Assembly: GCF_000237085.1 (NCBI RefSeq)
Contig: NC_016627.1
Span: 2,232,118-2,296,117 of the forward strand
Direction: 5' to 3'
DNA: 64,000 nt
Source of the DNA: Acetivibrio clariflavus DSM 19732
Lineage (GTDB): Bacteria; Bacillota; Clostridia; Acetivibrionales; Acetivibrionaceae
A model generated the notes under the pieces. It was given only the letters and a program-made list of their open reading frames with translations. It was not told where the DNA came from and made no database searches. This document shows positions 63,727 through 64,000 of this stretch, piece by piece (the first letter of the stretch is position 1; each line of letters opens with the position of its first letter). The position numbers were made by a program, and so were the translations under genes.

Positions 63727-64000
63727 CTATGCCTCCAAGAGTTTATTGGCAAGCTTTACAGCGCTATAGGCATCTTCCGAATACCCGTCAGCTCCAATTT
63801 CTTTTGCAAAACTTTCAGTCACCACTGCACCGCCCACCATGAATTTAGCCTTCAATCCTTCTTTCTTTGCCAGTTCTATTACCGTCTTCATCTCCATCAT
63901 CGTTGTAGTCATCAATGCAGACAATCCTATAATTTCAGCCTTCTTCTCTTTTGCCGCATTTATAATTTCCTCGGCCGGCACGTCTTTTCCGAGATCATAT
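63727..64000 (-). CDS. Cobalamin (corrinoid)-binding domain protein, C-terminal part
   Basis: The last 90 codons of a B12-binding domain, cut by the window edge. Visible are LGKDVPAEEIINAAKEKKAE, IGLSALMTTTMMEMKTVIE and the phosphate-side KFMVGGAVVTESFAKEIGADG. The piece could be the end of MetH-type methionine synthase or a separate methyltransferase corrinoid protein. The Asp-x-His-x-x-Gly cobalt-ligand motif lies beyond the window. Confidence 0.88.
   Translation of the reverse strand, partial: YDLGKDVPAEEIINAAKEKKAEIIGLSALMTTTMMEMKTVIELAKKEGLKAKFMVGGAVVTESFAKEIGADGYSEDAYSAVKLANKLLEA

Overview
The window is low-GC Firmicute DNA from a thermophile-type cellulolytic clostridium, most likely an Acetivibrio (Hungateiclostridium/Clostridium thermocellum-straminisolvens group). 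The main reasons are two dockerin-bearing cellulases (GH9 and GH5), an OlpC-like surface protein with a type I cohesin, AT-rich codon use, AGGAGG-type ribosome binding sites, and a Gram-positive flagellar operon (fliY, flbD, ylxF/motE and TTG starts).

Region 1 (1-30064, minus strand) is one long fla/che operon transcribed from flgB down to cheW: flgB-flgC-fliE-fliF-fliG-fliH-fliI-fliJ-ylxF(motE)-[IS110]-fliK-flgD-TIGR02530 protein-flgE-flbD-[no motAB]-fliL-fliM-fliY-cheY-fliO-fliP-fliQ-fliR-flhB-flhA-flhF-flhG-PilZ(ycgR-like)-cheB-cheA-cheW(partial). It encodes the hook-basal body, export apparatus, C-ring and core chemotaxis signalling. An IS110-family element lies in it, antisense, between ylxF and fliK, with a structured leader that may encode a bridge RNA. 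The 315-bp fliL-flbD spacer, where motAB often lie in related operons, is non-coding and rich in inverted repeats.

Region 2 (30140-37604) is housekeeping: a 783-bp non-coding gap, then trmFO, topA and dprA on the minus strand, and comM (yifB) divergent on the plus strand. xerC-hslVU-codY, found between trmFO and flgB in Bacillus, are absent here.

Region 3 (37616-47199) holds cellulosome and envelope genes: GH9-dockerin, cytidine deaminase, a small orphan protein, an OlpC-like cohesin protein, a type II thioesterase coupled to an LtaS-like sulfatase-fold membrane enzyme, and GH5-dockerin. Strong hairpin terminators separate these units.

Region 4 (47219-63641) is an accessory region, almost all on the minus strand. 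It carries a HAD phosphatase, a K+/H+ antiporter, a lipoprotein, an Fe-S protein, a histidine phosphatase, and families often found as immunity or orphan cargo (DUF4261, DUF1877/YfbM, DUF3592 and several unrecognised ones). At least six of its genes look disrupted by single in-frame stops or a frameshift. Embedded in it is the anaerobic ribonucleotide reductase operon nrdD-nrdG, whose consensus promoter overlaps a NrdR box.

The window ends inside a cobalamin-binding protein gene (63727->64000). No tRNA, rRNA, CRISPR array or c-di-GMP riboswitch was seen.
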